Below, piece by piece: positions 16,587 to 25,387 of a stretch of DNA of 64,000 nucleotides. Where the stretch lies: the NCBI RefSeq assembly GCF_900129375.1, contig NZ_FQVN01000006.1, forward strand, positions 1-64,000. Direction: 5' to 3'. This DNA comes from Streptoalloteichus hindustanus. GTDB lineage: Bacteria > Actinomycetota > Actinomycetes > Mycobacteriales > Pseudonocardiaceae. The translations under genes were made by a program, and so were the position numbers. The notes below the pieces were generated by a model, which saw nothing but the letters and a program-made list of their open reading frames with translations, searched no databases and was not told where the DNA came from. How positions within the stretch are numbered: the first letter of the stretch is position 1; the number at the start of each line of letters is the position of its first letter.

Positions 16587-17945
16587 TCAGGCGGGCAGCG
16601 GGCCGAAGGGCCACGTGCGCTGCCGCCGCGCCCACACCAGGAACGCCACGCCACCGGCGGCCAGCCAGGCCAGGGACAGCAGCACGGGGCGCGGGCCGGC
16701 CGAGTAGTAGACGAACGCCCAGCCGAGCAGGGCCACGACGCAGGGGAGCGGGTAGAGCCACTGCCGGTAGGGCCGAGGCAGGTCGGGGCGGCGTCGGCGC
16801 AGCACCACGAGGGCGACTACCTGGGCGACCGACTGGACGATCACGAACACCGCCGTCAGCACGTTGATCACGTCCTGGAGGGTGAACAACGAGCCGACCG
16901 CCGTCACCGCGCCCATGGCCAGCAACGCCGCGTGCGGGAAGCGCAGCCGGGGGTGCAACCGGCCGAACCAGGGCAGGAAGAGCCCGTCCCGCGCGGCGTG
17001 GAAGGGGATCCGGGAACCGCCGAGGAGTCCGGCGAACACGGAGCCGAAGGCGGTGACCACGATGCACGCGGTGAGCACCTGCGCGGTGGTCGTCCCCCAG
17101 CTCCGCTCCAGGACCAGCGAAGCGACCGACGACGACGAGGCCACCTCCTGCCAGGGCACGACGCCGAGCACGCCCAGGTTGAGCAGGAAGTACAACGCCA
17201 TGATCCCGGTGATGGACACCAGGATCGCCCTGGGCAGCGTGCGGCCCGGGTCCCGCACCTCGGCACCCAGGTACGCGGCGGTGTTGTAGCCGAGGTAGTC
17301 GTAGATCGCGATCACCAGGCCGGCGCCCAGACCGGTCCAGAACGGGCCGCCGGCGGCGAAGGCCCCGTCGGGGTAGGCGAAGGCGAGGTCGGCGTCGAAG
17401 TGGGTGTAGGCGGCCACCACGACGGAGAGCACCGAGACGAGCATGACCGCGAACAACACCGCGGTCAGCCGGGTGATCTCGCCGATCCGCCGGTACAGCA
17501 GGAGAACCGCGAGCGCGACGACCCCGACCCCGATCGCCCTCCCCGCCGCCGGGGTCAGCCCGGGGACGAGGTAGCCGAGGTAGGAGACCATGCCGATCAC
17601 CCCGGTCGACATGATCAGCGGGACGAACAGCATCGCCGTCCAGGCGAACAGGAACGGCATCAGCCGCCCGGTGCGGTGCTGGAACGCCTCGCGGAGGTAG
17701 ACGTAGCTGCCGCCGGCGCCCGGCAGCGCGGCGCCCAGCTCGGCCCAGACGAGGCCGTCGGCGAGCGCGACGAGCGCCCCGACCAGCCAGCCCAGCACGG
17801 CCTGCGGGCCGCCCATCACGGCGACCATCGTCGGGATGGTCACGAACGGCCCGATGCCGCACATCTGGGTCATGTTGATGGCGGTGGCCTGCCACGGGCC
17901 GATCCGCCGCTCGAAGCCCCGGGCCGTGGTCGCCGTTCCGGTCAC
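16587..17945 (-). CDS. APC-superfamily amino acid permease
   Basis: The 452-residue protein has about twelve hydrophobic segments. It opens with the APC signature region MTQMCGIGPFVTIPTM (the unwound G-I-G-P part of TM1) and GLVWAELGAALPGAGGSY. Such carriers import amino acids or related amines by proton symport; the substrate is not evident. GTG 17945 has GGAGG six bases upstream. It is divergent from a ROK regulator, with a ROK-type operator between them, so it may be controlled by a sugar or amino-sugar signal. It converges with the CDF gene with one base between stop codons. Confidence 0.88.
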   Translation of the reverse strand: MTGTATTARGFERRIGPWQATAINMTQMCGIGPFVTIPTMVAVMGGPQAVLGWLVGALVALADGLVWAELGAALPGAGGSYVYLREAFQHRTGRLMPFLFAWTAMLFVPLIMSTGVIGMVSYLGYLVPGLTPAAGRAIGVGVVALAVLLLYRRIGEITRLTAVLFAVMLVSVLSVVVAAYTHFDADLAFAYPDGAFAAGGPFWTGLGAGLVIAIYDYLGYNTAAYLGAEVRDPGRTLPRAILVSITGIMALYFLLNLGVLGVVPWQEVASSSSVASLVLERSWGTTTAQVLTACIVVTAFGSVFAGLLGGSRIPFHAARDGLFLPWFGRLHPRLRFPHAALLAMGAVTAVGSLFTLQDVINVLTAVFVIVQSVAQVVALVVLRRRRPDLPRPYRQWLYPLPCVVALLGWAFVYYSAGPRPVLLSLAWLAAGGVAFLVWARRQRTWPFGPLPA

Positions 17946-17973
17946 GCCGCACCTCCGCCCGCGCGGAACCAGG

Positions 17974-17992
17974 GTTAGTAAAGTTTCTTAAC
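17974..17992. promoter_or_regulatory. ROK/NagC-type operator
   Basis: GTTAGTAAAGTTTCTTAAC is a 19-bp near-palindrome (8 of 9 arm positions close to matching). It is similar to the TTAGGAAAGTTTCCTAA-type sites of actinobacterial ROK regulators, and lies between the permease (minus) and ROK (plus) genes. Confidence 0.7.
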
Positions 17993-18047
17993 ACAGCGCT
18001 CGTGGGGTGGGAACCCCGCGCGACGGCCGGACGGTGGGGGCGGGGCG

Positions 18048-19244
18048 GTGGAGGCACGGACGCCACGGGCGGGCAACCCGGCGAGCATGCGGGAGTGGAA
18101 CCAGCGGCTGGTGCTGGACCTCCTGCGCGGAGAGGGCGTCGCGACCCGTCCCCAGATCGCGCGGAGAACGGGGTTGTCCAAGCCGACCGTGGGGCAGGCC
18201 CTGCTCGGTCTGGCGGAGGCGGGTCTGGTGCGCGCGGTCGGGCGGCAGGCGGAGGGTCCGGGCCGCGCCGCGCTCCGCTACGAGGCCGACCCGACGGCCG
18301 GTCACGTGCTCGCCGTCGACATCGGCCGGGAGCGGCTCCGGTTGGCCGTGGCCGATCTCGGCGGGAATATCGTGTCCAAAGTGGACGAACGCAACCGGTG
18401 CCGGTCGGGTGCCGCGCTGGTTCGCGCGGTGCGCGAGTTGGCGGAGCGCGTCGTCGCGCTGGCGGGGCTGGCTGAGGGTCAGGTGGTCACGACGGTCGTG
18501 GGGAGCCCGGGCGTGACGGACCGGCGGAACCGGGCCGTGCAGCTCGCGCCGAACCTGCCGGGCTGGGGGCGCACGGGGTTGCTCGACGAGCTCGCCGCGG
18601 TGCTGGGTCCCGACCTGTTGGTGGAGAACGACGCCAACCTCGCCGCGGTCGGCGAGCGGGAGCGCGGCGCGGCTCGCGGCGTCGACGATTTCGCTTATCT
18701 GAGCGTGGGAACCGGGTTGGGACTCGGCCTGGTGGTCGGTGGCGAGCTGTTCCGGGGCGCGCACGGCGCGGCGGGCGAGATCGGCTACCTCCCCTTCGCG
18801 GGCGTGGCCGGGGAGGCGGCGGAGCACGGCCAGATGGAGGACGCCGCGGCCGCGCGGTCGGTCCTCGCGCTGGCGGAGCGGCACGGCCTGAGCGGGATGC
18901 GCTCGGCCAGGGACGTCTTCGCGGCGGCTCGCGACGGCGACGCGCGGGCGTCGCTGGTGGTGCGGGAGGAGGCGGCGCGGCTGGCGTACGTGGTGGCCTC
19001 CGTCGCCGCCGTGGTCGACCCGGAGCTGGTGGTCCTGGGTGGGGGCGTCGGCGGGAACGCGGACCTGTTGCTGCCGTCGATGACGGAGTCCCTGCGCCGG
19101 ACGACCCCGTTGGCGCCGCGGGTCGTCCCCGGCGAACTGGGGGAGGACGCCGTGCTCGTCGGGGCGGTCACGACCGGCACGGCGGTCGCCCGGGAGGCCG
19201 TGTTCGACCGGCGACTTCGTGCCGTCCGGGCCTCGTTCACCTGA
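18048..19244 (+). CDS. ROK family transcriptional regulator
   Basis: The 398-residue protein has an N-terminal winged helix (RPQIARRTGLSKPTVGQALL, about residues 34-53) and a ROK kinase-like domain: phosphate loop VLAVDIGRERLRLAVADL, catalytic-type VENDANLAAVGE, and SVGTGLGLGLVVGG. The CxCGxxGC zinc motif that normally follows GEIGY is missing (GAAGEIGYLPFAGVAGEAAEHG), so it is unlikely to be a sugar kinase and its ligand site may be altered. It probably binds the dyad at 17974-17992 and controls itself and the divergent permease. Confidence 0.9.
   Translation: MEARTPRAGNPASMREWNQRLVLDLLRGEGVATRPQIARRTGLSKPTVGQALLGLAEAGLVRAVGRQAEGPGRAALRYEADPTAGHVLAVDIGRERLRLAVADLGGNIVSKVDERNRCRSGAALVRAVRELAERVVALAGLAEGQVVTTVVGSPGVTDRRNRAVQLAPNLPGWGRTGLLDELAAVLGPDLLVENDANLAAVGERERGAARGVDDFAYLSVGTGLGLGLVVGGELFRGAHGAAGEIGYLPFAGVAGEAAEHGQMEDAAAARSVLALAERHGLSGMRSARDVFAAARDGDARASLVVREEAARLAYVVASVAAVVDPELVVLGGGVGGNADLLLPSMTESLRRTTPLAPRVVPGELGEDAVLVGAVTTGTAVAREAVFDRRLRAVRASFT
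18374..18386. repeat. Copy of the GTCCACWGTGGAC palindrome family
   Basis: GTCCAAAGTGGAC inside the ROK gene keeps both GTCCA/TGGAC arms. It is read as TCC-AAA-GTG-GAC; AAA is an unusual Lys codon in this genome. Confidence 0.6.
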
Positions 19245-19287
19245 ACGGGGTAGTGATTGCTACGACGTGCTGAGCATTCGGCGCGTT

Positions 19288-19386
19288 CTCTTGATCAAGA
19301 GTGGTCAATTTTCACCCGAAAGGGTGAGGTTGCTGGATCGGTGTTGGGGCTTAGCGTTACGAGACCTCCTCCCTGGAGGAGGGTCC
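19288..19386. terminator. Cluster of three hairpins between convergent genes
   Basis: The 359-base gap between the ROK gene and the acyl-CoA dehydrogenase has no gene but three dyads. CTCTTGATCAAGAG (19288-19301) is a perfect palindrome. TCACCC-GAAA-GGGTGA (19312-19327) is a GNRA-capped hairpin. GACCTCCTCC-CT-GGAGGAGGGTC (19363-19385) is followed by CTTTCC. The last is the best terminator for the plus-strand ROK gene. The rest of the gap up to 19571 shows nothing further. Confidence 0.65.
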
Positions 19387-19571
19387 TTTCCGTCGCGGGG
19401 GGAACGTACGGGAACGGCGGCACAGGGGACGTGCCTCCTCCGGCCCGCGTGACGACGGGGACCAGTTGCGGGACGGCACCGCGCCAGCCACACCAGTCCG
19501 TCCCGCAGCCTGCCCGGCTCCCGGGATGTCGGACCCGCGGGGACGGCCCGGGCCGCGTCGCCGCGAGTCCA

Positions 19572-19613
19572 GTCCTCAGTGGTCAGTCCTCAGTGGCCAG
19601 TCTTCAGTGGACA
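19572..19613. repeat. Three tandem 14-bp repeats across a stop codon
   Basis: GTCCTCAGTGGTCA, GTCCTCAGTGGCCA and GTCTTCAGTGGACA stand head to tail. The third unit contains the stop codon (TGA, complement of 19604-19606) of the acyl-CoA dehydrogenase gene, so the array spans the end of the coding sequence. Confidence 0.85.
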
Positions 19614-21580
19614 GTGCGGTGCACGTCCTGGCAGGTCGAGTCCCCCGGTTCGCCGTCGGCGATCCACGGGCCGTCGAGCGACGCGTCGAGCACTCCCTCC
19701 TCCAGCCAGGTGTGTTGCCCCGCGAGGACACTCCTCGCCAACGACCGGTCGGTGGCATCGGTGTTCGACCACAACCGGCGGAACAACTCCGTCACCCGGC
19801 GCTCAGCCTGACGGCAGAACGCGTCAGCCAGCTCGTAGGCCGACCGGCCCCGCTCCGGGACGTCCGGGTGCTCCTGGCGCAGCGCCTCGGCGCGCACGCA
19901 GCTCGCGCTCATCGCGAACAGCTCCGCCCCGATGTCGACCACCCGGCCGAGGAACCGCTGGCGGCGCTCCAACCCGCCCCGCCATCGCGCCATCGCGTAG
20001 AACGTCTGCCGGGCCAGACGGCGGCTCGCCCGCTCCACGAACCGCAGGTGCCCGGCCAACGGCCCGAACTCGCCGTACCCGCCGGGCGCCTGCCCCCGGC
20101 CCACGACGAGGGTGGGCAGCCAGCGCGCGTAGAAGCCGCCCGCCCTGGCCGCGGCGCGAACCCGCCGCGCGGCGTCGGCCCCGGGGTCGACCAGGTCGCC
20201 GGCCACCGCGAGGTGCGTGTCGACGGCCTCCCTGGCCACCAGCAACCGCATGATCTCCGAGGAGCCCTCGAAGATCCGGTTGATCCGCAGGTCGCGCAGG
20301 AGCTGCTCGGCGGGCACGCCCCGCTCGCCCCTGGCCGCCTGCGACGCCGCCGTCTCGTACCCGCGGCCGCCCCGGATCTGCACCAGCTCGTCGGCCACCA
20401 GCCAGGCCAGCTCCGAGCCGTGCAGCTTGGCCAGCGCCGCCTCGATCCGGATGTCGTGCCCGCCGGCGTCGGCCAGCTCGCCGGCCAGCTCCAGCACCGA
20501 CTCCAGGGCGAAGGCGGTGGCCGCGACGAACGCCACCTTCCCGGCGACCGCCTCGTGCTCGCCCACCGGCCGGCCCCACTGCACCCGGGCCGCCGACCAC
20601 TCGCGGGCGATCCGCAGGCACCACTTCGCCGCCCCGGCGCACAGGGCGGGCAGGGCCAGCCGCCCGGTGTTCAACGTGGTCAACGCGATCCGCAGGCCCT
20701 GCCCCTCGGCGCCGATCCGGTTCTCCGCCGGCACGAGCACCCCGTGCAGCCGGGTCACGCCGTTCTCGATGCCCCGCAACCCCATGAACTCGTTGCGGTG
20801 CTCCACGGTGATGCCCGGCGAGTCGGCCTCGACCACGAACGCCGTGATCCCACCGGGATGCCCCTCGGACGTCGGCACGCGGGCCATGACAACCAGCAGG
20901 TCGGCCACGACACCGTTGGTGGTCCACAACTTCACGCCGTCGAGCACGTAACCCGCACCGACAGCGCCATCCACAGTGGGCACGGCGGTGGCACCCAACC
21001 GGGCCGGGTCGCTGCCCACGTCGGGCTCGGTCAACAGGAAGGCGCTGATCTCACCGCGGGCGCAGCGGGGCAGGAAGCGCCGCTTCTGCTCCGGCGTGCC
21101 GAAGAGCGTGACCGGTTGCGGCACCCCGATGGACTGGTGCGCGGACAGCAACGCGCCGACGGCGGGGTGCGCGGAGCCGGCGAGCATCAACGCGCGGTTG
21201 TAGTAGACCTGCGACAACCCGAGCCCGCCGTACTCCGGGTCGATGCGCATCCCCAGCGCGCCCAACTCCCGCAGACCCCGCACGACGTCGTCCGGGACGC
21301 GCGCGGTGCGTTCGATCTGCTGCGCGTCGACCCGCGTCCGGCAGAACTCCCGCAGCCGGTCGAGGAACTCCTCGCCGCGCCGCCGCGTCTCCTCGTCGCT
21401 CCTCGGGTAGGGGTGCACGAGGTCGAGGCGGAGCCGGCCCAGGAACAGCTCCCTGCCGAAGCTCGGCCGGCGCCAGTGGGTCTCCCGAGCCGCCTCGGCG
21501 ACCCGTCGGGCCTCCCGCTCGTCCACCGTCGTCGGCGCGCCGCGGGACGCGCCCCGCCTGGCCGGATCCACTGCGGTCAT
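19604..21580 (-). CDS. Long acyl-CoA dehydrogenase (ACAD9/VLCAD-like)
   Basis: The 658-residue flavoprotein has the acyl-CoA dehydrogenase domains: N-terminal helices, the FAD/substrate segment LTEPDVGSDPARL (about 180-192), KLWTTNGVVADLLVVMARV, and a C-terminal FEGSSEIMRLLVARE containing the catalytic-glutamate region. An extra domain of roughly 180 residues follows, as in VLCAD/ACAD9. It would introduce the first double bond of fatty acyl-CoA beta-oxidation using an electron-transfer flavoprotein. It is the last of three minus-strand genes but is separated from DUF305 by 167 bases. The start codon 21580 is kept because the family N-terminus begins shortly after. Confidence 0.9.
   Translation of the reverse strand: MTAVDPARRGASRGAPTTVDEREARRVAEAARETHWRRPSFGRELFLGRLRLDLVHPYPRSDEETRRRGEEFLDRLREFCRTRVDAQQIERTARVPDDVVRGLRELGALGMRIDPEYGGLGLSQVYYNRALMLAGSAHPAVGALLSAHQSIGVPQPVTLFGTPEQKRRFLPRCARGEISAFLLTEPDVGSDPARLGATAVPTVDGAVGAGYVLDGVKLWTTNGVVADLLVVMARVPTSEGHPGGITAFVVEADSPGITVEHRNEFMGLRGIENGVTRLHGVLVPAENRIGAEGQGLRIALTTLNTGRLALPALCAGAAKWCLRIAREWSAARVQWGRPVGEHEAVAGKVAFVAATAFALESVLELAGELADAGGHDIRIEAALAKLHGSELAWLVADELVQIRGGRGYETAASQAARGERGVPAEQLLRDLRINRIFEGSSEIMRLLVAREAVDTHLAVAGDLVDPGADAARRVRAAARAGGFYARWLPTLVVGRGQAPGGYGEFGPLAGHLRFVERASRRLARQTFYAMARWRGGLERRQRFLGRVVDIGAELFAMSASCVRAEALRQEHPDVPERGRSAYELADAFCRQAERRVTELFRRLWSNTDATDRSLARSVLAGQHTWLEEGVLDASLDGPWIADGEPGDSTCQDVHRTVH
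20969..20981. repeat. Degenerate copy of the GTCCACWGTGGAC palindrome
   Basis: ATCCACAGTGGGC in the acyl-CoA dehydrogenase gene is two bases from consensus. On the coding strand it is read CCC-ACT-GTG-GAT, the usual phase. Confidence 0.4.
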
Positions 21581-21747
21581 GGCAGACCCCCTGCCGCGTC
21601 GGACTGCCCCGACGGTACGACCGCGCGGACGCCGACGCGACCCGCCGGAGCGCGCCCCCGCTCACGCTCCGCGTTCACGGTCCGCAGCGCTCACCCACCC
21701 CGGTCAGCGCGCCCCGAGGGGCGGTGGGACGACTGACGCGACGCCGG

Positions 21748-22539
21748 TCAGTTCGGTGGGAGGGGCTGGCCGCCGCGCTCGGTCAGCAGGGACTGGAGGG
21801 TCTCGGTCTCCTTGCTCTGGGTGCTGAGCATGCTGGCTGCGAGGTTGCGGACCACGGGCTGTCCGGCGCGCTCCGCCGCGTAGCGCAACATCGACTCGCC
21901 GCCCTTGTGGTGGCGCAGCATCAGCTGCAGGAAGAAGACGTCCAGATCCTTGCCGGACAGCGACCGCAGCGAGGTCAGCTCCTGCTGGGACGCCATGCCG
22001 GGCATGGTCGGCGAGCGGCGGTCGGCGCCGGCCGAGGAGGCGCCGGTCGAGGAGGCGCCGGTCGAAGGAGCACCGTGCCCGGAGTGCCCGCTCCCCGCGT
22101 CGGTCATCCACGCCATGTAGCCGCCGTAGGGCACCTCGGGCTGGTTCCACAGCGCCAGCCAGCCCTTCATCCGGCCGACCTGCTCCTGCTGGGTGCTCTC
22201 GATGTCGTAGGCGATCTGCCGGACCACCGGGTCAGCGGTGTGCTCACGCGCCCAGCCGGCCATCTGCACCGCCTGGAGGTGGTGCACGCTCATGTCCTGC
22301 GCGAAGCCGACGTCGACCGACTCGGCCGAGGGCGCCGACTGGTCCCTGAGCTGGGGCAGGCCGATCAGCATCCCGCCGGCGGCCCCGAGCAGCAGCACGG
22401 CCAGCACCGCCGCGCTGATCATGACGACCCTGGCCACCGGGTTCGGCGCCGCCGGGGTGACGCCGGCGGTGTCCCCACCGCCGGCGCCGGTCCCGCCCGG
22501 GGCGCCGCTGCCGGCGTCGCCGCTGCCGGGCGTGCTCAT
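21748..22539 (-). CDS. DUF305 membrane-anchored protein
   Basis: The 263-residue protein has a Gly/Ala-rich cytoplasmic N-terminus, one membrane anchor (about 36-58) and an extracytoplasmic four-helix DUF305 domain. The domain carries its paired motifs FAQDMSVHHLQAVQMA and FLQLMLRHHKGGESML. The conserved His, Met and Asp suggest metal handling, and DUF305 proteins are often linked with copper, but this is family association only. A low-complexity GASSTGASSAGA linker lies near the middle. Its ATG overlaps the stop of the DUF3105 gene (ATGA), so the two are translationally coupled. Confidence 0.9.
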   Translation of the reverse strand: MSTPGSGDAGSGAPGGTGAGGGDTAGVTPAAPNPVARVVMISAAVLAVLLLGAAGGMLIGLPQLRDQSAPSAESVDVGFAQDMSVHHLQAVQMAGWAREHTADPVVRQIAYDIESTQQEQVGRMKGWLALWNQPEVPYGGYMAWMTDAGSGHSGHGAPSTGASSTGASSAGADRRSPTMPGMASQQELTSLRSLSGKDLDVFFLQLMLRHHKGGESMLRYAAERAGQPVVRNLAASMLSTQSKETETLQSLLTERGGQPLPPN

Positions 22540-23324
22540 CCGGCCTGGCCCATGCCGCCCGGCTGCTGGTTGGCGTCCACACCGCCGTTCATCGGCACCG
22601 CGTCCGGACCGGGCGGGGCCGGGTCGAAGGCCGGCGGGTTGTCCGGGTCGAACTGGCCGGGGCCGAGCGCGTCGCAGGAGGCGCCGATCTCCGGGTAGGT
22701 GAACTGGTTGCGCCGCAGCGAGCGGACGAAGTGGTCGATGCGCTCGTCGCCGGCGTTGTCGAGCTTGAGCTGGTGCCCCCACGACTGGAGCGAGATCGGC
22801 CGGTCCAGACCGGGGTAGGGCGACATCACCATGAACTGCTGGCCCTCGACCTTCTTGCGCAGCGCGTCGAGCGCCTCACCCCTGACCTGGTCCGGGTTGT
22901 AGGCGATCCACACCGCGCCGTGCTCCAGCGAGTGGACCAGGTTCTCGGTGCGCACGGCCCGGTCGTAGACCACGCCGTTGCAGGCCGCCCAGAACCCGTC
23001 GTGCGGACCGCCGAAGGCCGGGGTCCTGTCGTAGGCGACCCGCTGCGCGGCCGAGACGTGCCGCTGCGCTGCGTAGTCGTGGGTCTCGACACCGGGGATC
23101 TGCTTGGCCGGGTCCTTGTTGGAGTCCGACGGCGTCCACTGCGCGAGCTTGGCCTCGCGCTCCTGGTTGTCGGAGTGCTTCGAGTAGACGTAGCCGAAGA
23201 CGCCACCGGCGAAGAGCAGGACGGCCACGACGGCGGCCACCGCGCCCCACGGCTTGGGTTTGGTCGACCCCATCGACGACCGTGCGGCTGTCACCGCTCT
23301 GTTGCTGTTCTTGCCTTTCGGCAT
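22536..23324 (-). CDS. DUF3105 membrane-anchored protein
   Basis: The 262-residue protein begins MPKGKNSNRA, has one membrane anchor (about residues 27-48, AVAAVVAVLLFAGGVFGYVY) and an extracytoplasmic DUF3105 domain. Its hallmarks are HVSAAQRVAYDRTPAFGGPH, NLVHSLEHGAVWIAYNP and VMSPYPGLDRPI. The conserved HSLEHG resembles a metal-binding site; function is not established. A proline-rich tail ends at the overlap with the DUF305 gene. Pairing with DUF305 on one transcript is a recurrent actinobacterial arrangement as far as known and implies a shared envelope role. Confidence 0.9.
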   Translation of the reverse strand: MPKGKNSNRAVTAARSSMGSTKPKPWGAVAAVVAVLLFAGGVFGYVYSKHSDNQEREAKLAQWTPSDSNKDPAKQIPGVETHDYAAQRHVSAAQRVAYDRTPAFGGPHDGFWAACNGVVYDRAVRTENLVHSLEHGAVWIAYNPDQVRGEALDALRKKVEGQQFMVMSPYPGLDRPISLQSWGHQLKLDNAGDERIDHFVRSLRRNQFTYPEIGASCDALGPGQFDPDNPPAFDPAPPGPDAVPMNGGVDANQQPGGMGQAG

Positions 23325-23710
23325 GTTCGTCCGACCTCTTCTCCCCGCGCCGATTGCCGCCGCAAGTTTAGGGAGCCGACATAAGGAACACGTCAACCCG
23401 CGAAACGGTGGGTCACGTTCCGCCGCAGGTCAGCGGGGCCGAGTGGCGCAGCCGGGGCTACTCGGCAGGCCCTCGTGGGGTGCCGGTCCTCACAGGTGCG
23501 GGCTGTGGATCTCTCTCAGGGTTCACTCCGCCCCCTGGAGAAACACCAGAAACACGCGTCGCGCCCGTCGCGGAGAGGGCGGGGCGCCAGAGCTGCGGAA
23601 GAGGCTGGGCAGGTGGGGTGCGGCGGGCGTCCGTGTCCACCCCGTCCCAGTTTTCGGGAGACTGTCGGCCCCGTCAGGACCAGCGCTAACGCCCCCCTAG
23701 ACTGCGTCAG
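23325..23710. other. 386-bp divergent intergenic region with argS promoter
   Basis: No gene is supported here. TAGACT at 23698-23703 lies seven bases before the GTG of argS and fits a -10 for a leaderless argS mRNA. The remaining sequence has no dyad strong enough to call, and no tRNA or T-box-like element was recognised. Confidence 0.5.
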
Positions 23711-25378
23711 GTGACTCCTGCCGCGCTCGCTGACCTGGTTCGCTCCACCGCCGTTGACGTGCTGGCCTCCCGAGGGCTGGACGCCACCGCGCTCCCGGAG
23801 ACCGTCACGGTCGAGCGTCCGCGCAATCCCGAGCACGGCGACTACGCGACGAACCTGGCGCTGCAGATCGGCAAGAAGCTGGGCGTGAACCCGCGGGAGC
23901 TGGCCGGGTGGCTGGCCGAGGCGCTGGGCGCCCGGCAGGGGATCGCCTCCGCCGAGGTCGCCGGCCCCGGCTTCCTCAACCTGCGGCTGGCCGCCGACGC
24001 CCAGGGCCAGATCGTGCGCGAGGTGCGCGTCGCCGGCGCCGACTACGGTCGGGGCGACCGGCACGCCGGCCTGAAGGTCAACCTGGAGTTCGTCTCGGCC
24101 AACCCGACCGGCCCGATCCACCTCGGCGGGACCCGGTGGGCCGCCGTCGGCGACGCGCTCGGCCGGGTGCTGGCCGCGCAGGGCGCCGAGGTGACCCGCG
24201 AGTACTACTTCAACGACGCCGGGGCCCAGATCGACCGGTTCGTGCGGTCCCTGGTCGCCGCCGCGCAGGGCGAGCCGGCCCCGGAGGACGGCTACGGCGG
24301 CGCCTACATCGCCGACATCGCCGCCGACGTGCTGCGCGCCGAGCCGGGCGCGCTGGACCTGCCGGAGGCCGAGCGGAACGAGACCTTCCGCCGGGTCGGC
24401 GTCGGCCTGATGTTCGAGCAGATCAAGAAGAGCCTGCACGACTTCGGCACCGACTTCGACGTCTACTTCCACGAGGACTCGCTGCACAGGTCCGGTGCGG
24501 TGGAGCGGTCGGTGGAGGAGCTGAAGAAGCACGGCCACCTCTACGAGGCCGACGGCGCGTGGTGGCTGCGCTCCAGCGAGTTCGGCGACGACAAGGACCG
24601 CGTCGTCATCAAGAGCGACGGCGCCCCCGCCTACATCGCGGGCGACATCGCCTACCTCCGTGACAAGCGGGAGCGCGGGTTCGACCTGTGCATCTACATG
24701 CTCGGCGCGGACCACCACGGGTACGTCGCGCGGCTCAAGGCCGTCGCGGCGGCTTTCGACGACGACCCCGACGTCGTCGAGGTGCTGATCGGCCAGATGG
24801 TGAACCTGGTCAAGGACGGCAGGCCGGTGCGGATGAGCAAGCGCGCCGGCACCGTCGTCACGCTGGAGGACCTGGTCGAGGCGGTCGGCGTCGACGCGGC
24901 GCGGTACTCGCTGATCCGGTCCTCTGTAGACTCCTCCGTCGACATCGACCTGGACCTGTTGGTCAAGCGCAGCAACGACAACCCCGTCTTCTACGTGCAG
25001 TACGCGCACGCCAGGATCTCCAGCGTGCTGCGCGCGGCCAAGGACCTCGACATCCCGGTCGACGTGGACCTGGACGGCGTGGACTTCGGACTGCTGACCC
25101 ACGAGCGCGAGGGTGTCCTCATCCGCACGCTCGGCGACTTCCCCAAGGTCGTGGCCTCCGCCGCGGAACTGCGCGAGCCGCACCGCATCGCGCGGTACCT
25201 GGAGGAGGACCTGGCAACCGCCTACCACAAGTTCTACGACTCGTGCCGGGTCCTGCCGCAGGGCGACGAGCCGGCCACCCCGTTGACCACTGCCCGACTC
25301 CAGCTGTGCGCCGCGTCCCGGCAGGTGTTGGCCAACGGCCTCGGCCTGCTCGGCGTGAGCGCCCCAGAGCGGATGTGA
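23711..25378 (+). CDS. argS: Arginyl-tRNA synthetase
   Basis: The 555-residue class I synthetase charges tRNA-Arg with arginine. It shows the N-terminal Add1 domain, the HIGH-equivalent [19 protein letters not shown] (about 134-152), [14 protein letters not shown], and the KMSKR-equivalent [12 protein letters not shown]. The C-terminal anticodon-binding helices are rich in Arg and end at [12 protein letters not shown] 23711 probably coincides with the transcript start (TAGACT seven bases upstream). It is followed by lysA after nine bases, the common actinobacterial argS-lysA arrangement. Confidence 0.97.
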   Translation: MTPAALADLVRSTAVDVLASRGLDATALPETVTVERPRNPEHGDYATNLALQIGKKLGVNPRELAGWLAEALGARQGIASAEVAGPGFLNLRLAADAQGQIVREVRVAGADYGRGDRHAGLKVNLEFVSANPTGPIHLGGTRWAAVGDALGRVLAAQGAEVTREYYFNDAGAQIDRFVRSLVAAAQGEPAPEDGYGGAYIADIAADVLRAEPGALDLPEAERNETFRRVGVGLMFEQIKKSLHDFGTDFDVYFHEDSLHRSGAVERSVEELKKHGHLYEADGAWWLRSSEFGDDKDRVVIKSDGAPAYIAGDIAYLRDKRERGFDLCIYMLGADHHGYVARLKAVAAAFDDDPDVVEVLIGQMVNLVKDGRPVRMSKRAGTVVTLEDLVEAVGVDAARYSLIRSSVDSSVDIDLDLLVKRSNDNPVFYVQYAHARISSVLRAAKDLDIPVDVDLDGVDFGLLTHEREGVLIRTLGDFPKVVASAAELREPHRIARYLEEDLATAYHKFYDSCRVLPQGDEPATPLTTARLQLCAASRQVLANGLGLLGVSAPERM

Positions 25379-25387
25379 GACAAGCCC

